From Skeletonema tropicum (Eukaryota > Bacillariophyta > Thalassiosirophyceae > Thalassiosirales > Thalassiosiraceae), in the NCBI GenBank assembly GCA_037178625.1, contig CM074128.1:4774001-4838000 (forward strand): a stretch of 64,000 bases of DNA, in the 5' to 3' direction. Of this stretch, positions 30,300-40,428 are shown one piece after another; positions within the stretch are counted from its first letter, which is position 1; each line of letters opens with the position of its first letter. Below the pieces are notes generated by a model, which did not search any database, was not told the DNA's origin, and saw nothing but the letters and a program-made list of their open reading frames with translations. Position numbers and translations under genes: made by a program.

Positions 30300-33200
30300 T
30301 TAAGGAGAGAACAGGAGCGACTCGACCTTCCCTTCCGCTCCCCAAGTTTGGTAACACTTCACTGCCCTATCAATCAACTCAGCTACAAAGTGGTTATTCC
30401 CTGCTTTCTTATGAAAATCAGCCGCAAGCTCACAAGCCAGGGCCTCCTCATGAAGGAAGCGGTGTGTTTTCGATGACTTCTCAGCAAGCTTGTACTTTTC
30501 TGCTGCTTGGTCCATTTCACCAAAAGCATAGTGTCTTTCTGCTTGCAACAAGAATAATTTATTCTCAAAATTCCAAACGCTTTCGGAATGCCAAAGTTCC
30601 ATCTTTTGTATGGCATGCGACGCTCTATCCATCCAAAATTGGTCTCGACTTTCGCGATAGAAGTGCAACGAGAGCAGGCCGCCGTAGAAAAGGCGATATA
30701 TGTTGATGAACTGTGCAGAAGCCCCGCCTTGACGCTCAAACAGCTCGAGGTACTGTCGAGCGATAGCGTTTACTTCATCAAGTCTCCTTAAGATGAAGCT
30801 GCACATCATTTTGAATGCGAGCATAGACTCGCACACCGTGAATTCCTTGTTATTAAGTGCTTCAGCCAAATGTTCCTTTGTGATGAATGCTCCTACATTT
30901 CGAGGCCCAGAGCTGCCACTTAGGCACTCAATACCATTAGATACTGGAAGCATGCACAAGTGAATGAGCTTGCGCTTGTGGCGTTCTAAATTGTTGCGCA
31001 TGAATAATGACACTTCTTCGTTCAGGGGCTTCAGCAATGATCCAGTAAAAAATGCACGATACGCATGTAACATCCCGGCAGCGAGAGCATCGTCGATCAA
31101 TCCATACTTGAGAGACATATTGTAAGCATCTTTCAACTGCGGAAGAATGGCTTGTATAGGCTCTTTCCAAATATTGATCATCCCAAATGCCGACGTCATG
31201 ACGTAACAAAGAACTCCCTTGTCAGATCCAGCTATACTCAAACATGTTTTTGCTATGGAGTACCCCTCAGAAAAGTTGCTAAATACCGTAACTAAACTAA
31301 TAGCAACAGATACGAGACCTAAATTGTAATTTCGACGAACTGAGGTGAGCATTAAAAGTACACTTGAAGAGTAAAAGGAAGAAAGTCGCAAGGCAATATC
31401 TTACCCATGCACGAAGACTTCGCAAGGCCATACTGCAAGGTAAGTCTAACCATGCGACAAGCTATTAATGGAAAATAAATAGAATGACTTTGGTAGCTGC
31501 ATATGAGCAATTCTCCCAAGAATGCCATCGCCTCCTTCTTTGTAGAATCCGTTATTTCTGGAAGGCTTTTCAATTTTGATTCATTCAATGCACCAGTCAC
31601 AAGTTGTTTCGTTGCAAGAACTTCCTGAACAATGGTTTCGTTTGCGGGCGTAGCTGGAAAGGTTTCCCCTAGTTGCTCAAGGATTTGAAATCCGTAGACA
31701 AAAGCCTCACCGAGGCAATTTCCTGTCATTCTCAAGTGGGTAAGTTTGACGTGAGCTGCTCGAAGGGTGTCTTGAAAGCAATTGGCATTATTGAACACCT
31801 CTTCTAAGCTTGTCATCATCTGTTCTATATTTCCCAAGGCCCATTCAACCAATATGGATTGACTAAATAGGTCCAAACTCAGCCTTACAAAACAAATCCA
31901 ATAAATCATTGTGAACAAAGCGAGTTGTGAATACAATACGAAGAAACATTTCGTGCATACAATCACTCACCTGTAACTATTTTCCCAGTGACCAGCCGAC
32001 AGGAAAGATATTCCACAGTTCACACATTTTGAGGCAGATGCAAAATCCGTCGTAGTTGTAGCTTTTTTAGCAGCAGTTAGGTTCAGCTGGGCATACAATA
32101 AGCGAGTTTCAGAATCGTGTACTTTGTTAGCACCAACTCTGGATATCAAATTGACCACGATGAATAAGATAGTATCGTCGCGATATCCATGTGGTAAAAG
32201 AGCCTGCAGCAGCTCTTTCTTAATGATTGTGCGTTCATCTTCATCTACAGCGTTTCGAGCTGCATGCAAAATCATATCATGAACGAAGCGATACTTTTCA
32301 TCCGTTCTTTCAACAAACCTGGCCTGCGCAACACAATCCAAAGTATTCATTATGTCCGAGTTACCACGAAAGTTTTTCACCAAAGTCAAGACCTCAAAAG
32401 AGACATCGGAACCGAAGCACGACAACATTACCAGTCCCAAGAGCTGGACTTTCGGTAGCCGCAACAACTTCCTCGTCAGTATCTCAGCCACTCCATCAGA
32501 GATAGTCCTGCTCTCGATCAACTCTTCGTCCCAATCCCACAACCTCTCGGAAAAACTATAAACCAGAAGATTTTCTACAGTCAAGTCATTCAGGAACTCC
32601 TTCACGAAGAAGGGATTGCCTTCAGACTTGTGGTGCACGATGCGCGCAAGCGACCGTGTGAGTCGTTTTGAGTAGCACAGTGCTTCTGAGATCATAACAT
32701 TCACATCAGCAGGTGACAGATCCTGCAGAACAATATCGGTGACTGTGACGTTGTAGCAACTCCAAATCTGCTTCAGGAATTCTGCCAAGTCAATTGAATT
32801 ATCAACTTCGTTCGTTCTAAGAGTACCGATAATAAACACTTTTGTGCCCCTGACAGCAGTGACTGAGCCTGTCGTGATGTTTGCGCCCATTTCATTAATG
32901 ATGAATGCTATCAATTCCAAAGATGCCGAATCGGCCCAATGCAAGTCATCTAGGAAGAGCAGCATCGGAGTATCCCAAGACGAAGAAATTGCCTTGAGGA
33001 GCTCATAGAATAAATTATGCAACCTTATCTTGGATGAAATAACAGCAGATTCATCACATTCACACTCCATCTGCTTCACGTCTGATGAGTTGTCATCATT
33101 TGATACCACCCGTCTCAGGTTTGGTATCAAACGAAACAAGATGGAAAAGCTTTCCTTGTCAAAGGCCTTTAATAAATTAGCCCTGATGCCTTCCAGTGTG

Positions 33201-34965
33201 ACATTGTCATCACTACCCCTTCCATTTTCTGATTCTGTTCCGAACAACGATGAGAAGTGGCGGTCAAACGCAGAGGCGATTGTCGAGAGTGGCTGTCTTC
33301 TGCCGATTTGATCAAATTTACAGTGAAGAGATTCCCATCCATAGCTTGTCAGCTGCACAATTAGTTCGTTCACCAGACAGCTCTTACCGCTTCCTGAATT
33401 CGTGAAAAAGAGAAAGAGGATACACGCAGTATTATGATTAGAAGGTAAACAGCTGACAAACACAGGACAAACTACAACACAAAGTAGCCATCATGCTCAC
33501 CAGGTTGTCCCGATACCAGCAACACTTCCTGTTTCACTGAAAAAGATGATGCGTCTATTGAGCCTGCTTCGACATATTCTTTTCCAGCTTTTTCATCTTC
33601 GTCGTCATACTGACAATACCAAGCAGCAGCCCTCTCAGCTAAGTCAAACCCTTGCTCCAACTCCTTCTGCCTAGCATACAATTTGTTCCGAACGGCCGGC
33701 TTCGCACTCAGCCGTATCTTATCATACAGAAAATCTTTCGGTTGCTCTATCATTTGCTCCAGGTCCATGACAACATCGGCAAAGCACGATACAGATTTGT
33801 CATATTGAAACAATCCGCCAAAGTCGTCATCTTCTCGATTACTCAACATGTCGGATATCAATCTGCCAATCGAGCAGGGTACACCCGCAAATTTGAGTAT
33901 TGTTTGGACACTTTCCTCCTTCCCCTCCTCTTGATTTTGTCTTCGTCTTTGTTTTCGTACAAATTCTTCTTGTGCTGAGTAATCTGTTTCATCCAAGTCA
34001 ACATCATCATCCTTATTCTTTCTTCTATCGCCCCCCAATAACGCTCCCCGATCATCATCATTTTCATCTGATTCCGATATCCGCAAGGATGTACCAAATG
34101 ACAACACACTCGAAGTCGATTTCAAAGATTGCTGAATCCGACTCGGGGGAGGGCTCCCCTGAGTGAATAACTCGTAGAATATGATACCCAACGCTAGCAC
34201 CTGCCGTCTCTCTATATTGCTGGCACTTCCATGATTATTATTATTCGTTCCGCCATTATTCGACGATGAAGAAATGTACTTGGTACTCTCTAAAATTGTC
34301 TCACAGCTATCTACATTTTTCACGATTACATTGTTCAAAATGATGTCTTCACAGCTGATACACCGATTATTTTCAGCCATAATATCACCCACATCTTGTT
34401 GTTTGTCATCAAACTGTTTCCCTAAATACCTTGCCAGAGATAACGCAATCTCAGCAGCATTCAAAATGTAAGTATCATTCATTTTCGATCCCATGTCAAA
34501 TTGATTCGGACGTGGTGGATATTTGATCGAATAGTAAGCTATCCAATCGCGAAGGTAGGATGGTGACTCTAGTGCAGTTGGCGGTGGCGGCGGCATTTTC
34601 TGGGAGGATAATAATGTATTGTCATTATTCGTAGATTTGCCTCTATTGCTGCTGATGGAGGATAGAGGACCAGCGAAACTACTACTACTTTGCCGCTTCG
34701 TCTCCACATTATGTGAAAATTGAGGAATGTCCAATAATTTATCATTATTCTGCTCCATCTCTTGTGGACGATCATCCTCACCAGCACCGCCATTGAGAAA
34801 TTCTTCTCCAACTTCATCACTAGTATCATCGCTGGTATCCAACATCTCACTACCCTCCTCTTCATGACGTGAATCGGTCAAATCCAAAATGAGAGATTCC
34901 CACGCCGCGACATTTTTGGATTCGGTGAAGGACCCGTTGGATTGTCGCCGTGGTCTGGAAAACAT
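30300..34965 (-). CDS. Large STAND-type AAA ATPase with degenerate kinase-like N-terminus and TPR-like C-terminus
   Basis: Four exons: 34965-33501, 33393-31971, 31883-31405 and 31339-30300, introns of 79-107 bp in matching phase (1, 2, 1), 1,468 aa. The first splice joins SGQPG to SGKSCLV, restoring a complete Walker A (GQPGSGKS, ~485-492), strong support for the model. Walker B is LLFLDDLHWAD (~633-643), the extended form of AAA_16/STAND ATPases. FVHDMILHAARNAV, SLDLFSQSILVEWALGN and the helical repeats to the end (e.g. AAEKYKLAEKSSK, KAGNNHFVAELIDRAVK) are TPR-like. The N-terminal ~490 residues hold ALGIIFYELFTQG, like part of a protein kinase domain, but kinase catalytic motifs are not visible, so it is probably a pseudokinase. 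These proteins usually act as ATP-driven signalling switches; the role here is unknown. Confidence 0.82.
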
Positions 34966-35733
34966 TTTCGAATAATGGTGCCGTTTGTTAGCTATTTATT
35001 TGTTGTATGGTAAAAAAATAGGATTGCTTCTGCCTTGCTCAAAAGTACCTCTAGACCCGTGCTAGAACAAAACTGCATAAATAAATGATGCAACCAGCCG
35101 GCCGACCTCCTGTACTGCGAACCCATTGGTTTCTAGCTGCGAACTCCTTTGGTCGCTGTCAGTTGGTGTGTTATGCATGGATTGAGCGGTTCTCCTGTCG
35201 CCCCACACACCTTGGTCAATTTCGATGAAACAATAATTGGAGAGACGGTTCTTGCGACAATCGGTGCCGCAAATCTTACACAAACGGTATAAAGGGTACC
35301 ACAAACGGAGTTCGTATCTCCGTTTCCTGTAGACCTTTATATATTGAGAAAACCACGACTCACAAGTTATCATCGGTGAATTAGGATGTGTCACAGCGTT
35401 ATGATTTACATACTTATATAGGCCTTAAGGCCTTTCAGGCTTACAGTAAGATGGCATGGTTCTTAGTGGTCATTTCCTATACATCAGAAAGATGGCTTCG
35501 GAATCCTAGTGGTCATTTCCTAGGCATCAGAAAGATGGCATCGGTATCCGATGTCACTTCATCATTCGAATCACAAAATCATTGAAAGGTGCGCACAAAC
35601 TTAAGTATGTTGCATTATCATGCATCTATGGGAGTAGTTGAGGCACGCAATGTTGATAGCACTGGTGGAGCGGGCAAGATCTGAGATACACTCATCTGTT
35701 GCAATGCCAATACTGCAGCAGACGGGCTGAATA
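34966..35733. other. Divergent intergenic with short tandem repeat
   Basis: Promoter region for the ATPase gene (left) and the secreted coiled-coil gene (right). It contains the palindrome AGGCCTTAAGGCCT (about 35421-35434) and a ~48-bp tandem duplication (35447-35542). No gene was recognised. Confidence 0.4.
35447..35542. repeat. Short tandem duplication
   Basis: GTGGTCATTTCCTA followed by CATCAGAAAGATGGC occurs twice in tandem with few differences. Confidence 0.7.
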
Positions 35734-36315
35734 ATGAAGCCACTTCTACTGTCACCACTTCTTGCGCTATGCCTACTACTACTAATCACTCAACAAGCAC
35801 ATGCCCGTCCTGACGGACAGCAACAATTCGAACATACAACAGCGAGCGATATTCAGAAAAAGAAAAAGAAGAAGATTGACCGACGCAAACAAGGGGAACA
35901 ATATGAATATGCTACCGCTGACGCAATACGTACAATCAATAAGGAAACCTCCTCTACTACATCTATTAGCTCCATAGCTTCATCAAATAATGATAAAGAC
36001 TTTCAACTAAAATTTCATCAACGACAAATAGAAAAACAGATCCGTTTGGACGAGCTGCACGCCCAAGTGTCCGAAACACTCACGGCTCATCATACGGGAC
36101 AACGAAAACTATCCGATGCAGAATTAGAATCACATACAAAAAAGCAATTGGCGTTGGACCGGAAACGAACAAGTTTACGGGAGGAAACTCCAGAGAGGTA
36201 TATGGAACGGATGAAGCGGATGGAGGAGAAATTGATCAAAAAGGTGGAGCGGAAGGAGAGGAGGAGGGAGGAGAGATTTCAAAGAATGATGGATAGTGCT
36301 GGTGAAGAGTTATAG
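35734..36315 (+). CDS. Secreted basic coiled-coil protein of unknown function
   Basis: 193 aa, single exon. It has a strong signal peptide (LLLSPLLALCLLLLITQQAHA, cleavage likely after AHA). The mature part starts with a repeated motif, QQQFEHTTASDI and EQYEYATADAI, separated by a poly-Lys run (KKKKKKIDRRK). The second half is a highly charged alpha-helix (ERYMERMKRMEEKLIKKVE, RKERRREERFQ), predicted coiled coil. There are no cysteines and no known domain. In diatoms, Lys-rich secreted proteins include silica-associated ones, but the pentalysine-type spacing is not evident here, so no function is proposed. Confidence 0.7.
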   Translation: MKPLLLSPLLALCLLLLITQQAHARPDGQQQFEHTTASDIQKKKKKKIDRRKQGEQYEYATADAIRTINKETSSTTSISSIASSNNDKDFQLKFHQRQIEKQIRLDELHAQVSETLTAHHTGQRKLSDAELESHTKKQLALDRKRTSLREETPERYMERMKRMEEKLIKKVERKERRREERFQRMMDSAGEEL

Positions 36316-36832
36316 TAGTAGTTTTATGATGGAAAAGGCATTCAATTAGGGCAAGACGCGTATAGTGTTCGGAGATAGTTCACGTTCACACAAGCTAATA
36401 TCATCCTTACAAAACCCGAGAAGCACATCTGCATTGTTTGGCTGCGAAAACAATCTGATCATGGCAGTAAGGAAAGAATTGATTGGCAAAGAATCAACTG
36501 TGCAAAATCGGTAGAGATCAAAGCAAAATGTCTCTCATAGCAAGTTGTATTAATTTTGCATGCGCTATAAAACAACCCCTTCCACTATTGTCTTGCGCTT
36601 TCTTCGATTCTTCTCTCCATTATTTACTCGTCTCGCTCTGATGAACAACACACAGCCGTGTGAGAAAAGTTTCAACCGAAAAACGGTGATATAGGTGCAT
36701 CATAACTCTATTGGCACACTCCACATCTGCTGAATTCGATCACCCTCTTCATCACGCAGCTACAGAAGAAGCATAATTGAACATGAATGAGTTTCCCTTC
36801 ATATAGTTTATCGATTGCAACACATAAAGCAC
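36316..36832. other. Convergent 3' flanks, no gene recognised
   Basis: 517 bp without recognisable genes or repeats. Confidence 0.4.
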
Positions 36833-37933
36833 TCAATAACCCTTCTTCCAATCTACCAGAAATTTCAACTCTAATGTTGAACAATCATTTTCCACATAAC
36901 GTTGATAGTTGGATAGAAACACCTTCGGCACATCACTCGCTTGCGTGAGACCACTCACATGCGGTGAAACAATCACATCCGATCGACTCCAAAGCTTACT
37001 ACTCGTTGGTAATGGTTCCTCCACAAACACATCTAGGATTGCTCCTGAAATGTATTTCTTATCCAAGGCTTCTACTAATGATTTCTCATCAATTACATCT
37101 CCTCTGCCGACATTGATGAATACTGGGCACAATCCTCCCTTTTCGGTCGAAGCAGCTTCCAACACATCGTTTGATAACAGTCCTCTTGTTTGAGGTGTAG
37201 AAGGTAATACTGATACGACATAATCTCCAGATTGTAATGCTTTTGTCAAGTTGGTAGTGTATTCATCCACCCCTGTTTCCTCTGCAACAGTTCTATCATC
37301 ACTATCTGATGACGTTGGTATCGTTCGAACATACCCAATAGTCCTCATCCCAAACGCTTTGGCTGCCTTCGCAATACATCGTCCAATATCCCCACATCCC
37401 AAAATAGTCAATGTCATGGATGACAGATATCTATAATTCGTAACTGCCTCCCGTGAACCAGCCCATGATTTTTGCAATTGATCACTTGCCGTGGCAGCAA
37501 AACTTCTCTCATGCTCAATTATTCTTGCAATGCACCACTCAGCGATAGGGGGTCCAAAACAACCAGCAAAGCGTGTCAATTTCCACGGAATTTGTGTTGA
37601 TGATGAGGATGAAAAGAAGGAGGAATTAAATAATGGATCAACTCCTGCAAATGTCGACTGACACCATTTTAGAGACGACAAGGCTAATCTATCATCATCT
37701 AAAAGAGCAGCCACAACTGCAGGCTCCGATATCAATATTTCAGCTTGCTGCAAAATGGATTTTGTTTCTGCCGATAGGGCCGACGGATTGAATTCGACTG
37801 TTCCTCCGTAGCCGCAGAGTGCTTCGTCTTGGACGACGTGGAGGGGCAATTTTGGATCAGCATCTCGTAGAGATTGGGCGATGCCTTGGATTGACGAGAA
37901 GACGGTTACTGTTGGGAGGGTTGGCGTCGCCAT
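36833..37933 (-). CDS. D-isomer-specific 2-hydroxyacid dehydrogenase
   Basis: 366 aa, single exon. The NAD-binding domain (about 165-325) shows TILGCGDIGRCIAKAAKAFG (GxGxxG), VSVLPSTPQTRGLLS, VFINVGRGDVIDE with the catalytic Arg, AILDVFVEEPLP with the Glu, and VIVSPHVSGLT with the catalytic His, so the Arg/Glu/His triad is complete. The N-terminal substrate-binding half is diverged, as usual. It reduces a 2-oxoacid with NAD(P)H; the layout is like glyoxylate/hydroxypyruvate reductases (GhrA type), but the substrate cannot be told from sequence. No signal or transit peptide is seen, so a cytosolic location is inferred. Confidence 0.9.
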   Translation of the reverse strand: MATPTLPTVTVFSSIQGIAQSLRDADPKLPLHVVQDEALCGYGGTVEFNPSALSAETKSILQQAEILISEPAVVAALLDDDRLALSSLKWCQSTFAGVDPLFNSSFFSSSSSTQIPWKLTRFAGCFGPPIAEWCIARIIEHERSFAATASDQLQKSWAGSREAVTNYRYLSSMTLTILGCGDIGRCIAKAAKAFGMRTIGYVRTIPTSSDSDDRTVAEETGVDEYTTNLTKALQSGDYVVSVLPSTPQTRGLLSNDVLEAASTEKGGLCPVFINVGRGDVIDEKSLVEALDKKYISGAILDVFVEEPLPTSSKLWSRSDVIVSPHVSGLTQASDVPKVFLSNYQRYVENDCSTLELKFLVDWKKGY

Positions 37934-37968
37934 CGCATGATGCTATTCATGATAATTAATTTTGATAG

Positions 37969-38356
37969 GTCTGAGCACGGGAACCTGGGGTTGACACGTC
38001 TTGCTGAGAGATTTGTCAAGAGCTTGCCAGGAGTTTCAAGTCGTGTTTTACAAAATCTAGCGTTGAGGTGCGTTGAGGTTGATTTCTAATGGCCTGTTCC
38101 GTCAAAAACTTGCCGCCGACGCCACGGATCGGCCATCTGACACGGTGCGCCGCCAAGCAGCATGTCACTCGTGGCGGTGGCAGCAAGTTTGCACGTTGGC
38201 GCAAGTTTTTGACGGAACAGGCCATCAGAAATCAACCTCAACGCACCTCAACGCTAGATTTTTTAGAACCACGACTTGAAACTCCTGGCAAGCTCTCGAC
38301 AAATCGGCTGCTAACAAAAAGCAGCCACTGTCAACCCCAGGTTCCCGTGGTCTGAG
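37969..38356. mobile_element. Foldback/MITE-like element with 7-bp target site duplication
   Basis: The element is 37976-38349 (374 bp). Its ends are a 21-bp perfect inverted repeat (CACGGGAACCTGGGG... at the left). Inside, the arms pair again over ~100 bp: AGAGCTTGCCAGGAGTTTC, CTAGCGTTGAGGTGCG and GGCCTGTTCCGTCAAAAAC all recur inverted in the right arm. The right arm has extra bases that spoil pairing near the end. GTCTGAG flanks both sides (37969-37975 and 38350-38356) as a target site duplication. No coding capacity. Superfamily is unclear: a 7-bp duplication fits none of the common ones neatly (hAT is 8, Mutator 8-11). Confidence 0.85.
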
Positions 38357-38581
38357 GATTTTTGCCGACCATAGTTAGGGGGGAACCGACAATCTGCTAG
38401 CAATGAAAACAATGACCTCAGAAATAATGACGAAAGTGAAAAAGCCGGAAGCACGCACGCTACGGTCATTATTTCCTACACTTCTTTTCCTTGAATGTGC
38501 TGGTTTCGTGCATCGCATGAGGGACAAAGAGCGAAGATCGATGATGGATGTTTGTCTCACGCCACGCCGCAGTTCTTTAAA
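38357..38581. other. Spacer right of foldback element
   Basis: No gene recognised. A 34-bp segment with TGTTTGTCTCACGCCAC at 38547-38580 recurs at 39507-39540. Confidence 0.4.
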
Positions 38582-39222
38582 TATAAGCCTGTTTTTTCTA
38601 AAAGGGGTGGTACAGGATTTTGGCCCTATGGGAACTTTCTAATGCCATATCTCTGCGGGAATCGGGATTTACGGGCCCACCAGCGGTGATTTAGAAAGCT
38701 GAAGTCCAGCTCTTTCAAACTGGCATATTTATAAGATACACGTCTTCAATCTTTACATATCTATATTAGCTTAAGTGAGACACCTCTTTTGCCTGATGTC
38801 TTGGATGATGGCCCTGCCAGGGGCCATGCCGTAGAGCGGTCAGGACAGCTGGAAATGCTCCAAAATCATAGCCCTCTTTGGCCAACCTAATAGACACCTT
38901 ACTGAGGTACCAGCAACCAACCCAGCAAGCAAGGGATAGTATATAATACCTACTACTAGTATGTAAAGGTGATTTGGCACGAAGTGCCAATGGCTACACT
39001 ACACGCTGGCTGACCAGCGTGTTTATACCCTTTTTATTCCTATGTATGTAAGAGGTCTACGGGTATTTTTCAAAATCTATCGCCAAAATGGGACCTTACA
39101 GCCAAGTTTCATGCTTTGAAGTGCGCCAAAAATCCCTCTACAGCCCGAGTTTCGGCACTTCGTAGGTAAGCTGTGAATTCTCCTCTTTTGCTACCCCCCC
39201 TTTTAGAAAAAACAGGCTTATA
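38582..39222. mobile_element. Possible nonautonomous element bounded by 26-bp inverted repeats
   Basis: TATAAGCCTGTTTTTTCTAA(AAGGGG) at 38582-38607 is repeated perfectly in inverted orientation at 39197-39222. The left repeat abuts the 34-bp segment (38547-38580) that occurs elsewhere without it (39507-39540 continues differently), as expected for an insertion border. Two perfect hairpins lie inside (38974-39022). No clear protein is encoded and no target duplication was found. Confidence 0.45.
38974..39022. other. Two adjacent perfect stem-loops
   Basis: TTGGCAC-GAA-GTGCCAA (38974-38990) and ACACGCTGG-CTGA-CCAGCGTGT (39001-39022), followed by TTTATACCCTTTTT. Their role is unknown. Confidence 0.7.
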
Positions 39223-39306
39223 CATATATATTGTGTGCGGCAGCAGCAAGCTTCGGCTCTAAACTCCAGTAGAGACGGACTCCCAAATTCAAAAATTATC
39301 TGACGA

Positions 39307-39339
39307 AGGAGGAGGAGGAGGAGGAGGAGGAGGAGGAGA
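39307..39339. repeat. GGA trinucleotide microsatellite
   Basis: About eleven GGA units; it gives a spurious poly-Leu frame on the other strand. Confidence 0.9.
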
Positions 39340-39432
39340 AACACCGCAGCAAAATTTGAGCCCACCTCCCTCTATCCATCACCACCATAATCAAAAGAAC
39401 TACAGCTCTAATCTTCTACCGAAGCTTGGATA

Positions 39433-39588
39433 GGAGTACGAGACATGAAACCGTGCCTATCATGTTGAAGTTTACAAGTAGGAGTACCTACAAGAGTAAA
39501 ATGTTAAATGTTTGTCTCACGCCACATCGCAGCTCTTTAATGGAGAGTACGAGACTTGAAACCGTGCCTATAATATTTAAGTTTACTA
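39433..39588. repeat. Direct repeat pair (~42 bp, 112 bp apart)
   Basis: AGTACGAGACATGAAACCGT with its following ~25 bp at 39433-39475 recurs with four or so changes at about 39545-39588. The segment between contains the second copy of the 38547-38580 sequence. Confidence 0.75.
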
Positions 39589-39858
39589 CCGATCGGCGAG
39601 TTTTGCAAAACCAAGGCTTTTAAAAAATGTCTCGTGCGGACGGAACAGCAGAGTAAGATGAAGTTCCAAATACAACAGATCGATTTCAGCGGCAAGTACT
39701 CGAGCAAAGCTCTGTCGCAGCACACTCCGACTTGTTTTCCCAGAAAGGACCAATGAGCCACGTCGAAAGAAATCAGACGAAATATGCACTCCAGTCTAAA
39801 GTTTTGAATGTGAAATTGGAAGATCTGACTAATTTAGTGCTGGGTGCTTCGTGGCACT
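39589..39858. other. Intergenic, no gene recognised
   Basis: No features recognised. Confidence 0.4.
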
Positions 39859-39993
39859 TTTCCTGTCTTGGCCCCTCTCCTCGATGCCAGCATCAGTATG
39901 CGTGCTGTTAAAGAATCTGTTCTACAGCTACTCTCCATTGTCAGTAGTCCTTCGAAGCGGCCTTCGGTACTGTTTCTTGACGATTTGCAGTGA
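39859..39993 (+). pseudogene. Fragment of a STAND/AAA ATPase (Walker B region)
   Basis: Plus strand reads FPVLAPLLDASISMRAVKES, then VLQLLSIVSSPSKRPSVLFL and DDLQ before a TGA. It corresponds to the segment leading into Walker B (LLFLDDLHW) of the large ATPase gene at 30-35 kb. No Walker A or downstream TPR part is found nearby. It looks like a dead fragment of a paralogue. Confidence 0.5.
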
Positions 39994-40428
39994 GAGACGC
40001 CCCTTCTCTGGGCTTCTTATTTATTGTCACTGAGATCAAGTGCCGTAGCTCGGGAAGTGAGGCATGCTGATTTGAATGCAGATGTCGCTGCATGATGTGT
40101 ATGAGATAGCGAGATCGCAGTTCCGTCATATTTTGGTGCTGCTCAGTCCACTATTTGCGCAGAAGCTTGCCTCTACTTGTCTAGGATCACTGGTTGCAAT
40201 TCACTATAAGCATCTGAATCTGATCTCATCAAGGAGGGCCTTAAGTGCTTAGAAGAAAGACACTGAAGTCGCCTTATTAACGTTTTTGTAAGCATGTGTA
40301 CAGGAATATAAGTGATCTGATGATATTCTTCTTACGATGATGTCATGTACATGCTTTGAATGGCTGAGAAAGGGATGATACTGTACGAAAAAATGGAAAA
40401 CACGATCGTTCCCTCATGCTCCACTTCC
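39994..40428. other. Intergenic, no gene recognised
   Basis: Remaining 3' flank between the ATPase fragment and the oxidoreductase; nothing recognised. Confidence 0.4.

Noticed and set aside
38974..39022. Hairpins as a bacterial-type terminator or Helitron end
   Set aside because: The genome is eukaryotic, and the surrounding ends do not show Helitron TC/CTRR termini at the right places.
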